This document shows positions 40,400-51,395 of a stretch of DNA of 64,000 bases, piece by piece. Numbering within the stretch: position 1 is the stretch's first letter; each line of letters opens with the position of its first letter. The DNA lies in the NCBI GenBank assembly GCA_021234155.1, contig JAJEKV010000032.1, positions 10,052,099 through 10,116,098 on the forward strand, given 5' to 3'. Under the pieces are notes generated by a model. The model searched no databases and was not told where the DNA came from. It saw only the letters and a program-made list of their open reading frames with translations. This DNA is from Isoetes taiwanensis. Lineage: Eukaryota > Streptophyta > Lycopodiopsida > Isoetales > Isoetaceae. The position numbers and the translations under genes are program-made.

Positions 40400-42112
40400 G
40401 GGTATGAGGACTCTGATGAAAGCATCACTATTCTTCAATATTCTGACGATACTCTCTCCTTTCTTGATGCTGATATGGCTAACATTGATCTCTTCCTCAA
40501 AATTCTCAGTCAATTCTCAACAGCCTCGGGCATTCAGTTAAACATCAACAAAAGCCTGATCATTGGGGACATCCCTCATCAACATTTATCTGGTATCAAT
40601 GTTCTCTCTCCTGTTCATGCTACTAAGTTATTGGGTATGCCCCTTTCTATGAATCAGAGTATTAAAGATCTTTAGGATCCTATTCTCTTGAGAATAAAGA
40701 AAAAACTGAATAACTACAGGAACTATCTCACTCTTGCAGGTAGAACCATCATTGCCAATTATGTTCTTGCAAGCTCTCATGTCTATTTTTCTACAGCCTT
40801 AGTTGCTCCTAAAAGTGTATATTTGGAGTTGGAGAAAATCATTAGAAACTTCATATGGAAAGGAAGTCATCTTGTCAATTGGAACTCTATCTACAAAACT
40901 AAGAGTTTTGGTGGTTTAGGTTGTAAGAATCTTTTTATTCAAGCTCAATCTCTTGCAGGGAAGTTTGTTTGGAAAGCCATCCATGGGAGCCAATCTCCTG
41001 CTTACAAGTTCATCAGATATTGGATCAACCTAAGTCATCCCTATGGGCATCCCTCTATTCAACGCGTTTCCTCATTCTGCCTTCACTCAGATGAAACCAG
41101 CCTCCAATATCTCTCCCCTTATGAGGAATTTCATCAAGGCCTGGAATTCTATCTCCCCTAAATTCCAATTTATCCCAAGAGATAAGGTCCATGCTGATCT
41201 CCCCATTTTCTGGAATCCTATTTTGGCTGATCGAAATTCTTCTGTTCTGGCAATCAAACATCCTATAATTTATAAGAAATGGCATGAGGCTAGTCTATAT
41301 TATATCAGTGATCTTTTCTCAGGAGGGAGAATTATTTCTTGGACTAGACTGAAAGATATCATTAAGGGTACTTCCTCAAATTAGAAGATCTACACTCTTA
41401 TCAAACCTTATCTCTCAAATCTGTCCCCCAACTCTGGAAAAGGTGACTGGACTATAAATGGCAAAGGGATTTACAAAGTTAAATATGTGTACAATGCTAT
41501 GTCCTCTATATTGATGACAGCAAAGCTATGTTGAAATGGTCTATTAGTCATGCTCATCTAAATGATCTCTTCCATAATGTTTGGAATTCTTATTGTCCTC
41601 CTAAAATTTCTTATTTCATTTGGCTTCTTGCTAATGGTAGCCTCAACAATTTGTACTCCTTGTCTAATAGAAATCCTAGCATCACAGCAAACTGTCCCAT
41701 GGCATGTGATAGAGTTGAAGATATGTGTCATATTTTTCTCTGTAGCAAATTGAATGATTTTTGGACTTGGCTTGCTGATAAATTTGGCATTGTAAACAAT
41801 GAGGATCTTCTATCCCTTCTCCAGCATGATGATAAATTTGTTAATTCAATTATTTACATTGCTCTTTGGAATATTTGGAAAGCCAGAAATCGTGTCTTAT
41901 ATGGAAACAAAAGTCCTACCTTTTGGTTAAAGATGCATTTTCAATTTGACTTTGAGACTATTGCTACTGCTCACAAAAAGAAATATGGATCTAACTATGA
42001 CAGGAATTGGGAGGCTCATGGACAGTATATGGGACACTATGATTTATTTGCTTCAAATTTGAATATTATAAATTCTAACTTTTTCTTCTCTGATGATTCT
42101 AGAATATCTTGA
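40400..42112 (+). pseudogene. LINE B reverse transcriptase C-terminal half and zf-RVT domain
   Basis: LQYSDDTLSFLDAD is the catalytic YxDD box with Ser in place of Ala. It is followed by SGIQLNINKS and the HATKLLGMPL block. Frame 40688-41161 gives the thumb region (RTIIANYVLASSHVYFSTAL, NFIWKG). Frame 41528-42112 carries the zf-RVT domain: W-x-S-Y-C-P-P-K-I-S-Y-F-I-W-L, then CPMACDRVEDMCHIFLC and a terminal WNIWKARNRVLYG. Stops at 40675 and near 41384 and frame changes show that it is dead. Confidence 0.88.
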
Positions 42113-42929
42113 ATTCCTGCGTGGAGATGGAAGAAGCAAATTTGATAGCTCCTCGCCCTTCAGTCAACAAGCTAAAGATCAGGTCATGCAAAACAGTATT
42201 GCTACACCCATGGAGTCATTTCTTATGAGAACTGGTCACATAAGATATGAAAAAGAAAGTGAGGATTTGTGGGCTGCCATTTTCTGCAGAGAGGTTGTGC
42301 AGGTTCACTGTCTATGGACCTTTCGGTCAGTCCACAACTTCATTCTTACTAAAACACAGCTGACAAGATAGAGATCAATGTATTACAATCACAAGCTGCT
42401 AGCTGATCTTTATGGATCCTTGCTGATCCTTTTGGAGGATAAAGATAAATTCTGCCTATTCTAAAGCAATAACTGGTCCCCTGACCATTACATCTTTGGA
42501 TCCAATGATGCCTTCAATGCCTACTATAATTCCGTCTTCTTTTTTGAGACCTGAACATCCCCTGCTAATGGCCTACTATCAAAGAAGCATGTTCCTGCTC
42601 TTTTTTAATTCTGTTCTAGCTTTTTTTTTTGGTGGATTAACCTGTTGGCAAGTCTACATTGTTGGGAGAATTCAAGGGATCTTTTCAACTTGGTGGACTC
42701 TCTTCAGTATCACTGCATTCAAGGAAAATACTCTCAACATATTTTCTTATCTGCTGCTGGCTGTCATATTTTTTAATGTGGAGATCATACTTCCTGTACT
42801 ATGAAACTCCTTGTTGGTTTTCATGCATGTTTTGGTATGCTCTTCTAGTAAAGGCACACTCCTTGCAATGTACTTGAGATTTTATAATCAATGACAAAAC
42901 CGTCTCTTACTTGAAAAAAAAAAAAAAAA
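40400..42929 (+). mobile_element. LINE B 3' half, from the YxDD box to the poly(A) tail
   Basis: Coding runs to 42112, then about 800 bp of 3' UTR leads to A(16) at 42914-42929. The 5' part of the element is the minus-strand segment 32806-34858. Joined in the same sense, the two would still lack roughly 200 codons of the reverse transcriptase (between the AEFY block and the YxDD box), judged from typical plant L1 spacing. I find no clear target duplication around the tail. Confidence 0.82.
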
Positions 42930-42942
42930 GGAGTTTCAAAAG

Positions 42943-43222
42943 TACGATCAGGGAAGTTGCTAATGGGAAGTTGCCATTGAAATTCTTTTTCAAGATGCAG
43001 GGGGAGAATGTTCTTTGATTGAAATATTGGTTTTTGATTTTGCATCATGAAATAGAAAACATGCCCAGAATTCAGCCAGCTAGTATGATCAGAGACGTTG
43101 CTAATGGGAAGATTCCATTGAAATTATTTTTCAAGATGCAGGGGGGAACGTTCTTTGGTTGAAATATTGGTTTTTGGTTTTGCATCATGAAATAGAAACA
43201 TGCTTAGAATTCATCCAGGTAT
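42943..43222. repeat. Tandem duplication, two units of about 140 bp
   Basis: GTACGATCAGGGAAGTTGC at 42943 and GTATGATCAGAGACGTTGC at 43084 start two closely matching units. Each contains GTTGCTAATGGGAAG and TTTTGCATCATGAAATAGAAA. They begin just after the LINE B poly(A). Confidence 0.85.
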
Positions 43223-43728
43223 TATGACTAGGTGGAAGCCTGATTTTCTGTTAGGTGTTGGTTGTGATATTTGTTTCACTAAAGGGACAGAAGAAAGCTT
43301 TGTAAGTATGCCTGAGTTATTGGAACACGTGAGCCATTTAGATGTTGAGCTGATCCAGCTACATGAAAGTAACCACTCAAGTTATGTTTCAGGTCGTAGG
43401 CTATCAAATCGAACATCTCAATTAGAAAAGGAAGAGATGTCTCAAAGTCAGACAGGGAATTTGTTGGAACTAGGAGTGCAGAAGCTGCTGCAGATACTTC
43501 AGAAAGCCAGCAATTGAGTGTCTAAGAACTTTGAATACACGTTATTCTATATTGCAAAAAGAGCTAGATATGATCTTTGCTTCTAAAGCAACTGCTGGTT
43601 ACAAGTTGGAACTTATGCATGACCCACTAGACTTTGCAAAATGTGCAGAAAAGAAGATTCATGTGGGCAGACATATGGCAAATGATAACAAATGGAAGTT
43701 AAATTGGCTGAGGGGGAGTGCTTCATAA
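43200..43728 (+). pseudogene. Two short frames, possibly the tail of a Copia polyprotein
   Basis: Frame 43200-43517 (105 codons) and frame 43531-43728 (65 codons) are consecutive. The second ends in WKLNWLRGSAS immediately before a purine-rich stretch, and a Copia LTR lies 350 bp downstream. Copia pol reading frames end close to the polypurine tract, which fits. I see no catalytic motif, so the assignment rests on position only. Confidence 0.35.
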
Positions 43729-43982
43729 AGTCTCCTCACATAATCTCTGCAGCATTGGTATGACACACACATAGAGAGGAGCTTATTTTGAATTGACTAA
43801 GGGGGAGTGCATCACAAGTCTCTTTCAAACATTCGTGTCATCGGATCGGGGGAGTGCTTCATAAAGTCTCCTCACAGAATCTCTTCAGCATTGGTATGAC
43901 ACATACATAGAGAGGAGCTTGTTTTGAATTGACTAAGGGGGAGTGCATTACAAATCCCTTTCAAACATTCGAGTCATCATAT
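43711..43982. repeat. Two tandem units of about 136 bp starting with a polypurine-like block
   Basis: GGGGGAGTGCTTCATAAAG begins both units (43712 and 43848). Each contains GCATTGGTATGACACA, AGAGAGGAGCTT and a second GGGGGAGTGCAT block. Confidence 0.88.
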
Positions 43983-44075
43983 CTGGAAAGTTCTTGGTAT
44001 GGGCACACATAGAAGATGTAGAAAGTTCTTTTCTTGCATTTCGGTCCTTGTAGTAGTCATCTTCTTGAGGAGGAG

Positions 44076-44250
44076 TGTTGGGATATGACAAAAAGATGAC
44101 TAATAATCTTCTAGCCGTTAAGAGTAGATGAGATTCTGTTGTAGCATTCATTGGTTATTTCTAACTTCAAGGAACCCTTTTTATATGTATTTCAATGGAT
44201 AATGAAGTGGAATTGTTGCTTCTTTGACATCCAATTCTCATTTCACAACA
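44076..44250 (+). repeat. Candidate Ty1/Copia 3' LTR, 175 bp
   Basis: It begins TGTTGGGATATGAC and ends TTTCACAACA, with inverted TGTTG/CAACA termini. It is preceded by the purine block GAGGAGGAG, a polypurine tract. Flanks AGGAG and AGCTA do not match, so it is the right end of a truncated element rather than a clean solo LTR. Confidence 0.6.
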
Positions 44251-46149
44251 AGCTACAGATGCGACGAGTCCATTTTTGAGTCTTGTACTGAGCCTCTTAC
44301 ATAGCATGGCGTAAAAGCCTATGGGGGTGTTTTAAACGTAAAATAGACTTTTGTTGAAATTACATGCATGCTATATAATAGGTTGCACAATGGCGATTTT
44401 AGCTCATTTGTTGTCTTTCTTTTTCCTAAAAATCTGTGGGCCATTGGTTATGTAGTTTTTGTGGCCAAGGTTTTTCTTCTGCGGCCAGAGATTGGTGAAT
44501 TTGGAGGAAGTCGCAGCCACGTGCAGGATCTCCATGTCAGGCAGCGTATGTAAGTTTTAGCTCTCCATCATTTATTAGAGGAATTGGTGGACCAGGGTAG
44601 GGTGGCTCTGGTGTTGTGGATGAGGAAGCCAGACTTCCTGAAAGCATTGTTGCTGCAGCTGCTAGAGGCATTACTAATTACCTACCCAGTATTAACAATT
44701 GCTCGCTCTCTTATTCCCATGTCTTTTTTCTATTGAGTAGCTTTGTGGAAGTTTCTTTTAAGGTATTGCACCTTACTATAGAATGCAACGGAATTTAAGT
44801 CTTCTAGCTAAGGCATATAATATGGTGGTTCCTACAAAGAAAAGGAAGAGACCACGGAAGAATGATAGCCTTTTTATTCGTGAACAAGTTGAGAAGAAGT
44901 AGGCAGTAAGATAGGGATGAGATGAGAAGAAAGAAACAAGTAGGGAAGGATACAAAGCAAAAGGAGAAGAGAGGAAAGGGTGAAAATTTGAAGAGAGAGA
45001 AAGAGGACAGGAGATGTCGGGAGAAGAAACACGAAGAAGAGAAGAATAATAAAGAAGATGGCGCTAAGAGCAATGTTCTTGATGTCAATGTCACAATCAC
45101 CACCAGTGGCACTGACATCCTTAAAGGACACTATATGAGAATGTGCCAATTCTTAGATTTAGAATGTATAGCGAGCATGGTGTCCATCGAACGGGGATCA
45201 GAGTCTGATTATTTGCACGTACAACGCCAACTGTAGCGAATGTTTGTGTGAGGCGAGTCTTGCATTGGGCAAACCATCGGCCTCCTGTTATAATGTGCAA
45301 GGCACTGAAGGGCACTCGTTTGCACTATTTTGAGGGGATTGTCTTTAATTGTGCATAGCAAATTTTAATGTGCCCTTCAAGTGCACAACTTAAATTGCCC
45401 TTTAAGATCACAAAAAAAAAAAAAAAAAAAAACTTATAATAAGTAACAGTAATCAATAGCTTACTAGTTTCAGAAAGGGGACATAGTATATTGATATCAT
45501 ATTTGAAGCATACTCAACCGGAGTATAGAGCCTCGAAAGTATTAGGCAAACCATCAAAGTTTGCACCATTGAGTGATATAAACATCAACATGTTGAAGCT
45601 CTTGAAGGACAACCTACTTCTATCATTCTCATATTTGATGCTATTTAATCTTAGCAAAACTTCTTTCACATTCTATTTTAACACACACAATAACAACAAT
45701 AGGTTACAAAAATGTAGTATGATCATTGATTAAGGCCAAAACCAGTGAAGTTGCTAGACGAAACCTTGTGGAAATTGACAGAAGGCCTTGCTCTCATATA
45801 CATGATCGCTATATTTTCACTATCTATTTTTTCCTTCTCCCACTAGATAAAAAAAAAAATCACATTTCTAGTCTACCATTGAGTTAAGGGATACTAATTG
45901 AGTTTGATTCACCCTTTTCAACACATACAAGTACTATTTATGATCTAGTGGTTAGTGTGTTCAAGTCTTAAAAATCCAATGGTAGATAGTAAATATAAGA
46001 GTTAGAAATAAATAGATATGAAACTTATATTTAGAGAGAGGTTCTTAACAAAATGTTAAGGTTTTTTCAAATTGTCGCCCTTGGGCTATTTTCGAGGGTC
46101 CCTCTTTTTTTTTCCGGAAGGATTAGGTTGCATCCCCATTACGGTAGAA
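44251..46149. other. No supportable gene; A(21) tract at about 45411
   Basis: The frame 44922-45236 is Lys/Glu-rich low complexity (purine-rich DNA) and not convincing. The A(21) run near 45411 could mark the tail of a retroposed sequence. The preceding 100 bp repeat a GTGCCCTTCAAGTGCA-type motif, but I cannot name an element. Confidence 0.4.
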
Positions 46150-47700
46150 CCCGGTTCTCTGCCATGTAAGCAAAGCAAAGGCATTTGTGTGAAGACCATT
46201 CCCATTGCAAATTGGTGCTCCTAAACCTGAAATCAGAGCAAGAAACAAATCATCATGGATCTCTTCACTACAAGACAAACCAAATCCAGCAAGAAGACAA
46301 ACCCAGTTCTGAATTCGGCAATTGGGAAGTCCTCTCCCACTTCCGAATGTTTTGAAGCTGCCTTTGCTACGAAGGACGAAATCAAGTTGGAGGAGAGGTA
46401 ATGCGACCAAACTCTTTTTGTCACGAGGTGCCACGAAGCGAAGGCAGGGCGACGTAACAGAATAATGGGGATGTGCCCTTAGAGGCCTGTTTAAGGGTGC
46501 CTCCCCCTCTCCGAGCTTTGCCATGTAAGCAAAGCAAAGGCATTTGCGTGAAATTAGGGCAAGAAACAAATCATAATGTATCTCTTCACCACAAGACAAA
46601 CCAAATCCAGCAAGAAGACAAATCCGGTTCTAAATTCAGCAATTGGGAAGTTCTCTCCCACTCAGTGTGTAAATGTGACGGTTGTCACGCCCGTTTTTAG
46701 CTATTTTGCCCGTCAAAACGGGTAGAATTTTTTTTTGCCTTGCAAATGAAGGGCACCAAATTGTGAAATGCCTGTCATAAGAAAGACTAGACAAAAATTT
46801 ATATGGCATTTGAAGGGCTGGGAATGTAGGGTTGCCTGTCATTTTTTATCTATGGTATATCAATATAATACTTTGTATAATACAGTATAGTATTTGTATT
46901 TTTATATATATTTAAAAAATTAGAACCAAGTTAATGGTTCTATAACAATACATAATATCAATTATAATATCCCAAATTATCACCAACCAACCATTGAACA
47001 AACCAACCATTGAACAATTCAATCAGTTAAAACTTACTATTACGAAACACCAATAGCATTCATTCAAGAAATTCGGCCCGACAGGTAGCCGACTATTGGC
47101 GGGCTGGGGAGGAGGAACTGTTCATCAGCGGATTGCTTGCCTCATGAATGTTTCACAGCCGGATTGCAGCTTCATCATTTTACAGCTCATTGCATTTCTA
47201 ATGTGGGTCGTTTTTTAATCTGGGTCTTGCTTGAAGATCGTTTCTGATGATCATTGAAGCATCTTTGCCCTCGGAATCAAAAAGCTGGTTTTGATGAGCC
47301 ATTGCCTTTTTTGGTATGTATTTATATAGCACATGCATTTTCTACGTATTTTTTGTTAAAAAATTTGGATTTGTCATTTTGAATTTTTTTTTGGCATGTG
47401 AAAGGTTGAGATTTCAGAAGTTTTGAGATTGAGATTTGAGAAGTTTTGAGAAGTTTTGAGATTGAGATTTGAGAAGTTTTGTCATGCAAAAAGGCCTAAA
47501 ATACTTTCCCATTCTTTCAAAAACCGTCAAATTTACGCACTCCTCTTGCAAATTTTTTGAAGCTGCCTTTGCCAGGAAGGACGAAATCAGGTTGGAGAAG
47601 AGATCATGCGACCAAATTATTTTTTGTCACTGACCTGCCACAAAGCAATGCAGGGCGACGTAACAGTAGTGGGGATCCGCCCTAAGGACAGGCAACGCCG
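46150..47700. repeat. Tandemly duplicated segment of about 350 bp, second copy split by a transposon
   Basis: Copy 1 (about 46150-46490) and copy 2 (about 46509-46663 plus 47550-47700) share CCATGTAAGCAAAGCAAAGG, CAAGAAACAAATCAT, AGACAAACCAAATCCAGCAA, TTTTGAAGCTGCCTTTGC and CAGGGCGACGTAACAG in the same order. Copy 2 is interrupted at 46664-47541. The minus strand has a 158-codon frame through copy 1, with no recognisable motif. Confidence 0.85.
46664..47541. mobile_element. Non-autonomous TIR transposon, 878 bp
   Basis: The ends AGTGTGTAAATGTGACGGTT and the complement of the right end, AGTGCGTAAATTTGACGGTT, are inverted repeats with two mismatches in 20 bases. The element interrupts a duplicated segment whose other copy is uninterrupted (46355), which defines an insertion. 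The target duplication is not clear because the right flank has diverged, so the superfamily (hAT or Mutator) is open. No transposase ORF is present. Confidence 0.75.
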
Positions 47701-47736
47701 CTTTTCTTGACGTCCTCTGCTCTATAACGAAGTTTC

Positions 47737-47961
47737 ATGTTTGATTCGTGCTCAACTTCAATGTTTGATTCGTGCTCAACAGATGTTGACTGGTTGTTGT
47801 TGGCAACAGTTTTTATCAGCTCACTATTCATTCATCTATCACGAGCCCATAAAATCAAACCCACCTCTGTTTCTGTCCTGGCATGGCTTCCGAGGAGTCC
47901 ATTTCTTTGTTCTCCATCCGCAATGCCCAGCTTTCAGACCTGCAAATTCTTTCCCACATAG
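47737..47961 (+). other. Upstream ORF overlapping the GNAT start codon
   Basis: Two ATGs (47737 and 47761) lie in a 24-bp direct repeat (ATGTTTGATTCGTGCTCAAC twice) and open a 74-codon frame that overlaps the GNAT start at 47883 in another frame. If the transcript begins upstream near the CTATAAC motif at about 47722, this uORF would reduce translation of the main ORF. If transcription starts downstream, it is irrelevant. Confidence 0.35.
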
Positions 47962-49966
47962 TCTTCCAGGCCTTCAAGACACACAACGAGTCTGTGGGAT
48001 TGCCCATAGACCTTGATTTTGGAAGCGTGGATGTTGCATTCTCAAATGTCAAGGAAAAACTTGAAAACCCTTATTCAGAAGGCGTGGTTGCTGTTAACGA
48101 ATGTGGTCGCCCCATAGCCCTTGGCTTCATTGTCTTTGGTAATTTTCCTTTTCCTTGTATCTGCATCTTCAATCTACGATTTTAAGCTCTGCTTTCAAAA
48201 CAGGAAGGCAGGTGCATAGCATTAATCTGGTAGCTGTTGACCCTGAATCGTCTCGGAAAGGGGTAGGCAAGGCTATTATGCTCAGCTTGCTGGACAAGGC
48301 AAATAAAACAGCTGCCTCGTCGGTTAGGCTTACACAGGTTAAACATCTCAAACCACTGTTTACATTCTCATTTTAGCATGCATAGGTAAATAGATAGCAG
48401 GTTTTATATCTTATGACATTGGCAACATCCCATCAGACATATGATGCATTCAGGTGTTCAGCATATGGCAGCATAAAAGAATATAAAAAAGTTATTTTGC
48501 TGGCTGGTGCATAGTCATTCAGGTGTTCAGAAATTTCTACATTTACAAGTATGCCTTGAAAATGCTGCAATCATTTAAGTTCATCAAAGTTATTGCCAGG
48601 AGACTTTTCTAGAATACAGATGTTCAGAAATTTCTAAATTTACAAGTATGACTTGAACATGCTGCAATCATTTAAGTTCATCAAAGTTATTGCCAGGAAT
48701 ATTTCTAGAATACAGTGAATGAAGATTAGGCTTTCATTTATGGAAATAACACCATTTGCATTCAATTTTTTTAATAATAATAAATTCATTTTGTTTCTAA
48801 TAGGGATAATTAATATTTGTTCAGGGAGCAAACTGCCGAAGCTTTGCTCTGTACTCGGGACTTGGATTTTTCCCAGCAGAATACTTCAACCAATTTGTAG
48901 GCACTATCAACTGTGAGCAAGCAAAATCAGCTGCCTCATCCCTTGGGATGTCAATAGATGGTAAATCACTCTCATTTCAGTGTGAAGACTGAGCCATAAT
49001 GTCATTGATGTCTTTGTTTGGAATTGGCTATATAGGACTTGCAGTCCGGCCTATGAAACTTGAGGATGTTAAGGCTTGCTCAGAGCTGTTCAAAGTCGTT
49101 TTAGGCTATGATCGTGAGGTTGAAATCAAGCAGCGCCTCGGCTCATTCCCAGCTAGTCTTTGGGTAGTGACAAAATCTGAAACCATTATGTAAGTGAAGA
49201 ATGTTTGTTTGCTTGTAGAGTTATGGTTAGAGTGTGCATGCTATGTAGGCAAATTTTGATCTGAGAAAGGGAATATTGGACGTGTTCTTACAATATTCTA
49301 GGCCAACACGGCAGTGTAGATGTTTTCATAGCCAAGGGTATCAAGCTTTTGCAAATCAAATCAACAAGAGTGAAGCTCACAGCAAAACTGCACCTTGAAA
49401 GAGTGTGTCAAGCATTCAATGGAATAAGCAAACTTCAAAGTGGTCTGTATGCTTGATCCTAGGCTCTTTACTTTTGATTTTACTGGCTTGGTGGCTTTGG
49501 GTCTTCCTAGTCAGGGAGGATTTAGCATTATTATTTTCTTGATTACGGGACCAAATCAATATCTTCTTACCTTCCTGTTAACTTCCATATTTTATCATAA
49601 CCATATTTTGACATGCCATGGTAGTGTTTTTCTTATCTTACCTTAAATCTATAGGGGCTACACAACTGGATTCGATCGTAGTGGTTATGTTATTGCCGTC
49701 AATGACGAAGCTTGTGTGGCCCTGTACATGTCTGCACCTTATGTACAAATCTTCTTGTTGGGTCAATTATATCCAAGGCTACTTCAATGGGCTGTTCAAT
49801 CTAAGTTGGAGCTCGTACGGTGAGATGGTATTGAATTATGTTCTTGTATGTTGTGTGCAGACTTCTGAGCTCTTCTAATTTGTGTAGGCTTGGGTCCATT
49901 ATGGTATATGGAAAATATAAAAGACCACATAGCGACTTCGTGTGGTGTCCATGTGGGCTACATTAA
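47883..49966 (+). CDS. Two-domain GNAT-family N-acetyltransferase, six exons
   Basis: The exons are 47883-48138, 48204-48337, 48825-48960, 49036-49189, 49655-49819 and 49888-49966. All introns are GT-AG, and the phases fit to give 924 nt, 307 residues and a TAA. GNAT enzymes move an acetyl group from acetyl-CoA to an amine. Domain 1 (about residues 8-150) begins IRNAQLSDLQILSHIVFQAF. It has the acetyl-CoA loop VDPESSRKGVGKA (Arg103-Ala109) and a GANCRSFALYSGLGF segment. Domain 2 (about 177-300) begins LAVRPMKLEDVKACSELF and lacks a clear acetyl-CoA loop. It ends with a LELVRLGSIMVYGKY-like strand. The layout resembles bacterial tandem-GNAT proteins, in which the second half is also degenerate. 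The substrate is unknown. No disabling mutation is seen. The first ATG was chosen because the GNAT fold starts directly after it. Confidence 0.82.
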
Positions 49967-51395
49967 CACTAGAGTTGTTACTGGAACTATCCAGGGTTCA
50001 TCCACCAGAATTGGTCCAGCATACCCTCTGCCACTTAAACCCATATATCTAACAAAAGAAATTTCCATTTCATAAGATACCGCCACTTTTAGAATCTTCA
50101 CTTGATTCTTTATAGGTGTGGAGAATTTCATGACCAATGGATTTACTGATATGTTGTGGTGATTGCCCAAACCTTATAGAATTCAGCAGTTTTTACGCAG
50201 GGCCAGAACTGCATTTTCTAAACTTTCTAGTATAAAGGGGTCCAAACATTTCTAAAATTGAAACTAATTGATGTTTTATTATAAAATATGTTGATTTGCA
50301 TGTTTTCATGTTTCGTTGCTATTAGATGATATTATATGAAGTCGTCAAGCCATATTTAGCTCAAAAAAGCTGTTTGAGGTTGTGAATTGTTTCCCCTTTA
50401 CTATAACAAGTTTTGATGTAAGACTTGTGGCCATAAGTTGTCAACTCTAAGAGCTATAATCCAATAATTTTTTGAAGTCTCCATAAGTTGCGTTGATCTC
50501 AATTTTCATGAAAGAAGTTTTGACACATAATCCAGGACAAAAAATAGAACTAAAATGGTGTAACTAAACTCATATATAAGCTTTCTATGGGCAATAAATG
50601 ATGCATTCCATACATTGCACTTATATTTACACAATAAAGAATTTTATCAACTTAAATATGGTGAATAACTATGTATTCTTTATATTTAGAAGTGGCTGTC
50701 AGTACACAAAATTGGAGCTTAGTTAGGGTAATAGTACAAAAAACTCATCTTTTATGATAGGCAATATTTTTTTAATGAATATGACCCTTGCTTGACAACA
50801 TAGACATGAATTTTATGTTAAAAGTAACACATTATGTAGAAGATTTGATTTAAAATAGAACTGGACCATTTCTAGTTTGTACTTAGGCTTGCCATATTTT
50901 AAAGCAAGATAACATTCTTTTTCAACTCATGATTGACAAAACATGTGATACAAGTTCAAAATATAGTTTGTATCGTCTTAGTGCAAAACATACGATGAAA
51001 TCTTCTTATTTTTTACCATCACAAACTTAGGACACGTGTTTGCTACTTAGAAGCTCCTATTTTAGGTATAATAATAGTAACTTTAGCTTGTCTTTTATGA
51101 TAGACTAGAATTTTTATGGACTTAAGCTTCATTGGCAACATAGATCTCCTATTTGATGTTAAAAATAACATACTACTATATGTAGACATGAATATAAATA
51201 GGCAAGGACCATTATGGTCCACAATTAGATGAATTGGGTATAGAAGTATATCTCTTTAAGTATCATTACAAATTCTATTTATTGTTCATTTGTCACTTAT
51301 ACAATGATATGGTGATTTTCTACCTTCTCTAACATAATTTCTGGAAGAATGAGTGGAGATTCATATAGGTTCAATTTGCTTGTGCTTCAACATTA
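49967..51395. other. AT-rich spacer downstream of the GNAT gene
   Basis: I see no coding or repeat signal. The first few hundred bases probably hold the GNAT 3' UTR. Another copy of related AT-rich phrases (ATAGGCAATATTTTTATG / GATAGACTAGAATTTTTATG) near 50755 and 51105 hints at an old internal duplication. Confidence 0.4.

Noticed and set aside
44804-45236. Lys/Glu-rich ORF pair on both strands
   Set aside because: Purine-rich low-complexity DNA gives open frames on both strands. There is no motif, no splice signal and no repeat context.
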